Shown here in pieces: positions 6,635-8,162 of a DNA stretch of 8,162 nucleotides. The DNA comes from CAZKTF01 sp964555565 (GTDB lineage: Bacteria > Planctomycetota > JAJSAM01 > JAKLKS01). A model generated the notes under the pieces. It searched no databases and was not told the DNA's origin. It saw nothing but the letters and a program-made list of their open reading frames with translations. The DNA lies in assembly GCA_964555565.1 (NCBI GenBank), contig CAZKTF010000163.1:1-8162 (forward strand), in the 5' to 3' direction. A program made the translations under genes and the position numbers. How positions within the stretch are numbered: position 1 is the first letter of the stretch; every line of letters starts with the position of its first letter.

Positions 6635-8162
6635 CTACAAGAGGACCAGTTCGTGCCAGATGGTCACCGACTTGATCCCGTTGCGGTCCTGGTCCGACCC
6701 GTTCCAGGCCGCGAAGGCGATGGAGACCTTCCGCCCGGGGGTGAAGGGGACCCCGTCCGGGTCGGGGTCCGCGAGGGCCCGCCGGAGGACCACCGACCAG
6801 GACCCCGAGGCCCAGGCCCCGCGGGACTCCACGGTCGGTCCCTCCGGGCACCGGCGCAGCGTCCCGACGCCGCGCGCGAGGAGGCTCTCCGCCGCCTGCT
6901 TCCCCGAGAGGTCGCTCACGAGGTTCCCCGCCGCCTTCCCCGTGAGGAAGAGGCCGTCGTGGGCGGCCAGCGGGACGTCCGTCGCGAGGGGGAGGCGGCC
7001 GCCGCTCACGGGCCAGCCGTCGGAGGCGAACCCGGGGAACCGCGTCTCGAGGTCCCCCGCGCGGGAGGCGTCCGCCTGCCGGTCCGCCTTCCACATCCAG
7101 ACGCGGACGGTCCCGGCGGGCGCGCCCATGCCGAAGAAGGGCGGGTCCGCGAGGGAGGAGAGCTGGACGGCGGCCGCGTCGCGGAACTCCTGCTGCCCGA
7201 AGGTCGAGGAGTCCTGCGTGTCGTCCTCCCATCGCAGGAGCAGCGCGACCCGCGTCCCGTCGTGGAGGGCGCGCACGCGGATCCCCTCGATCCGCTTCTC
7301 CCGCTTCGTCCACAGCGGCATGAGGGCGACCCAGGACTCCGCCGCCTTCTCCCAGCGCGGGTCGGCCGGGTCGAGCGGGGCCTCGCCCGCGCAGCGCGCC
7401 GCCGCGATCGACCGGCGGACCTGATCGTGGCGGGCGTCCTTCGCGGGGTCGGCCTGCGCGCGGACCCAGTGAACGACGTCCCACGCCGCGTCCCCCGCGA
7501 GGGCGTCCGTGGCGGGCATCGGCGAGCCGCCGATCCCCCCGACGATCCGGAGGTAGAGGTCGCGCGGCGCGCCGCCGCCCTTCCACTCCCCGAGCGCGAA
7601 GTTGCGCGGCCACACGGGCATCCCCGTGTCGTCGAACTGGAGCTTCGCGCCATCCCCGTGGCCCGTCGGCCCGTGGCAGGGGGCGCAGTTCTTCGCGTAC
7701 AGGGCGAAGCCGCGCGCGCGCCCCTCCTCCGTGTCGGGGGGCTCGGGGGCGACCGGGATGGGCCCGGAGTCGGTGGGCGAGGCCGGGTCCTGGCGCGGGT
7801 CGAGGGGGTTCCCGGCGAAGGACTTCAACTTCGCCACGAGCGCCTCCAGGTCCCCCTTCGGGAGGTGCCCGAAGGCCGGCATCGGCGTCCCGGGGAAGCC
7901 GCGGGAGACCGTGCGGAGGAGGTCCTCGTCCGTGGGGACCCTCTGGCGCGTCGAGGTCACGCGGTAGCGGGCCGCGGCGAAGTCCCGCGGCCGCGGCATC
8001 AGGTGGACGGCGAGCGGCCCGTCCCCCTTCCCCGACTCGCCGTGGCAGGAGGAGCAGTTCCTCGCGTAGAGATCCGTCCCCCGGGCGAGGAGGGCGGGGG
8101 CCGGGGCGGGGAGCGGCGCGAGCGCGGGCGGCGCGGCCGGGGCCGCGGGGGGCACGGCGGCG
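6635..8162 (-). CDS. Gamma-type electron-transfer subunit: diheme cytochrome c fused to ethylbenzene-dehydrogenase-type heme b domain (5' partial)
   Basis: Predicted periplasmic subunit that carries electrons between the molybdenum enzyme and a redox partner. Numbering from the GTG at 8155, a first cytochrome c domain has CSSCH at residues 34-38 (8042-8056) and a likely distal Met92 (GTPMPAF). A second has CAPCH at 157-161 (7673-7687) and Met213 (GSPMP). A Pro-rich linker (about 116-143) joins them. From about 265 to the TAG at 6635 the protein matches the heme b domain of EbdC/DdhC/SerC/NxrC-type gamma subunits: a RWEDDTQ strand, the RDAAAVQL motif, Met343 (FFGMGAP) and Lys495 (GIKSVTIWHELV). 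Met and Lys are the heme b ligands known in EbdC. The frame stays open past 8155 to the window edge. That GTG gives no signal peptide, only a Pro/Ala-rich stretch, so the true start and export signal lie outside. No C-terminal membrane helix is seen. It precedes the alpha gene by 134 nt in the same direction. Confidence 0.9.
   Translation of the reverse strand, partial: AAVPPAAPAAPPALAPLPAPAPALLARGTDLYARNCSSCHGESGKGDGPLAVHLMPRPRDFAAARYRVTSTRQRVPTDEDLLRTVSRGFPGTPMPAFGHLPKGDLEALVAKLKSFAGNPLDPRQDPASPTDSGPIPVAPEPPDTEEGRARGFALYAKNCAPCHGPTGHGDGAKLQFDDTGMPVWPRNFALGEWKGGGAPRDLYLRIVGGIGGSPMPATDALAGDAAWDVVHWVRAQADPAKDARHDQVRRSIAAARCAGEAPLDPADPRWEKAAESWVALMPLWTKREKRIEGIRVRALHDGTRVALLLRWEDDTQDSSTFGQQEFRDAAAVQLSSLADPPFFGMGAPAGTVRVWMWKADRQADASRAGDLETRFPGFASDGWPVSGGRLPLATDVPLAAHDGLFLTGKAAGNLVSDLSGKQAAESLLARGVGTLRRCPEGPTVESRGAWASGSWSVVLRRALADPDPDGVPFTPGRKVSIAFAAWNGSDQDRNGIKSVTIWHELVLL

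Noticed and set aside
6501..7613. Upstream extension of the alpha frame to a start at 7613
   Set aside because: The extension overlaps the gamma gene and is Arg/Gly/Pro-rich nonsense. A strong Shine-Dalgarno and Tat signal place the true start at GTG 6500.
8153..8155. GTG as the start of the gamma gene
   Set aside because: No signal peptide would result for a protein with two CxxCH sites that need periplasmic heme attachment, and the frame stays open to the window edge.
1..8162. CRISPR array, tRNA or rRNA genes, transposase or integration site
   Set aside because: No regularly spaced repeats, cloverleaf-like segment, rRNA-like sequence or transposase motif was seen. The window is continuous coding sequence with one structured spacer.

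Overview
The window is very G+C-rich (about 70% by eye) with almost exclusively G/C third codon positions. All real genes lie on the minus strand, so the operon reads from right to left. It encodes a complete molybdenum oxidoreductase of the type II DMSO-reductase family. Both catalytic subunits look most like the Nitrospira/anammox-type nitrite oxidoreductase (Nxr) clade, which also contains periplasmic nitrate reductases. The Tat signal on the alpha subunit and the c-type cytochrome domains on the gamma-type subunit place the enzyme outside the cytoplasmic membrane, most likely in the periplasm of a Gram-negative bacterium. Nothing in the sequence fixes the phylum.

Layout in transcription order: (1) 8162-6635, a 5'-truncated gamma-type electron-transfer subunit with two c-type heme domains fused to an ethylbenzene-dehydrogenase-type heme b domain. 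(2) 6634-6501, a 134-nt gap filled by a nested palindrome and a second hairpin, ending in a strong Shine-Dalgarno sequence. (3) 6500-3048, the molybdopterin alpha subunit (1150 aa). (4) 3045-2779, an unrecognised 88-aa protein. (5) 2775-1522, the four-cluster iron-sulfur beta subunit (417 aa). (6) 1517-714, a TorD/NarJ-type assembly chaperone. (7) about 667-1, an unrecognised gene running off the left edge. Genes 3 to 6 are separated by only 2-4 nt. No promoter or terminator is visible, so the operon continues on both sides.

Working model: the chaperone helps load Mo-bis-PGD into alpha. Alpha and beta are exported together by Tat on alpha's signal. Electrons pass between the Mo site, alpha's FS0 cluster, beta's clusters, the heme b and the two hemes c of gamma, and then an unknown partner. 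Whether the enzyme oxidises nitrite, reduces nitrate or acts on another oxyanion or substrate cannot be decided from sequence. The less ordinary parts are the triheme gamma fusion, the small gene inserted between alpha and beta, the structured gamma-alpha spacer, and the unknown gene at the left end with a degenerate HExxH-like motif.
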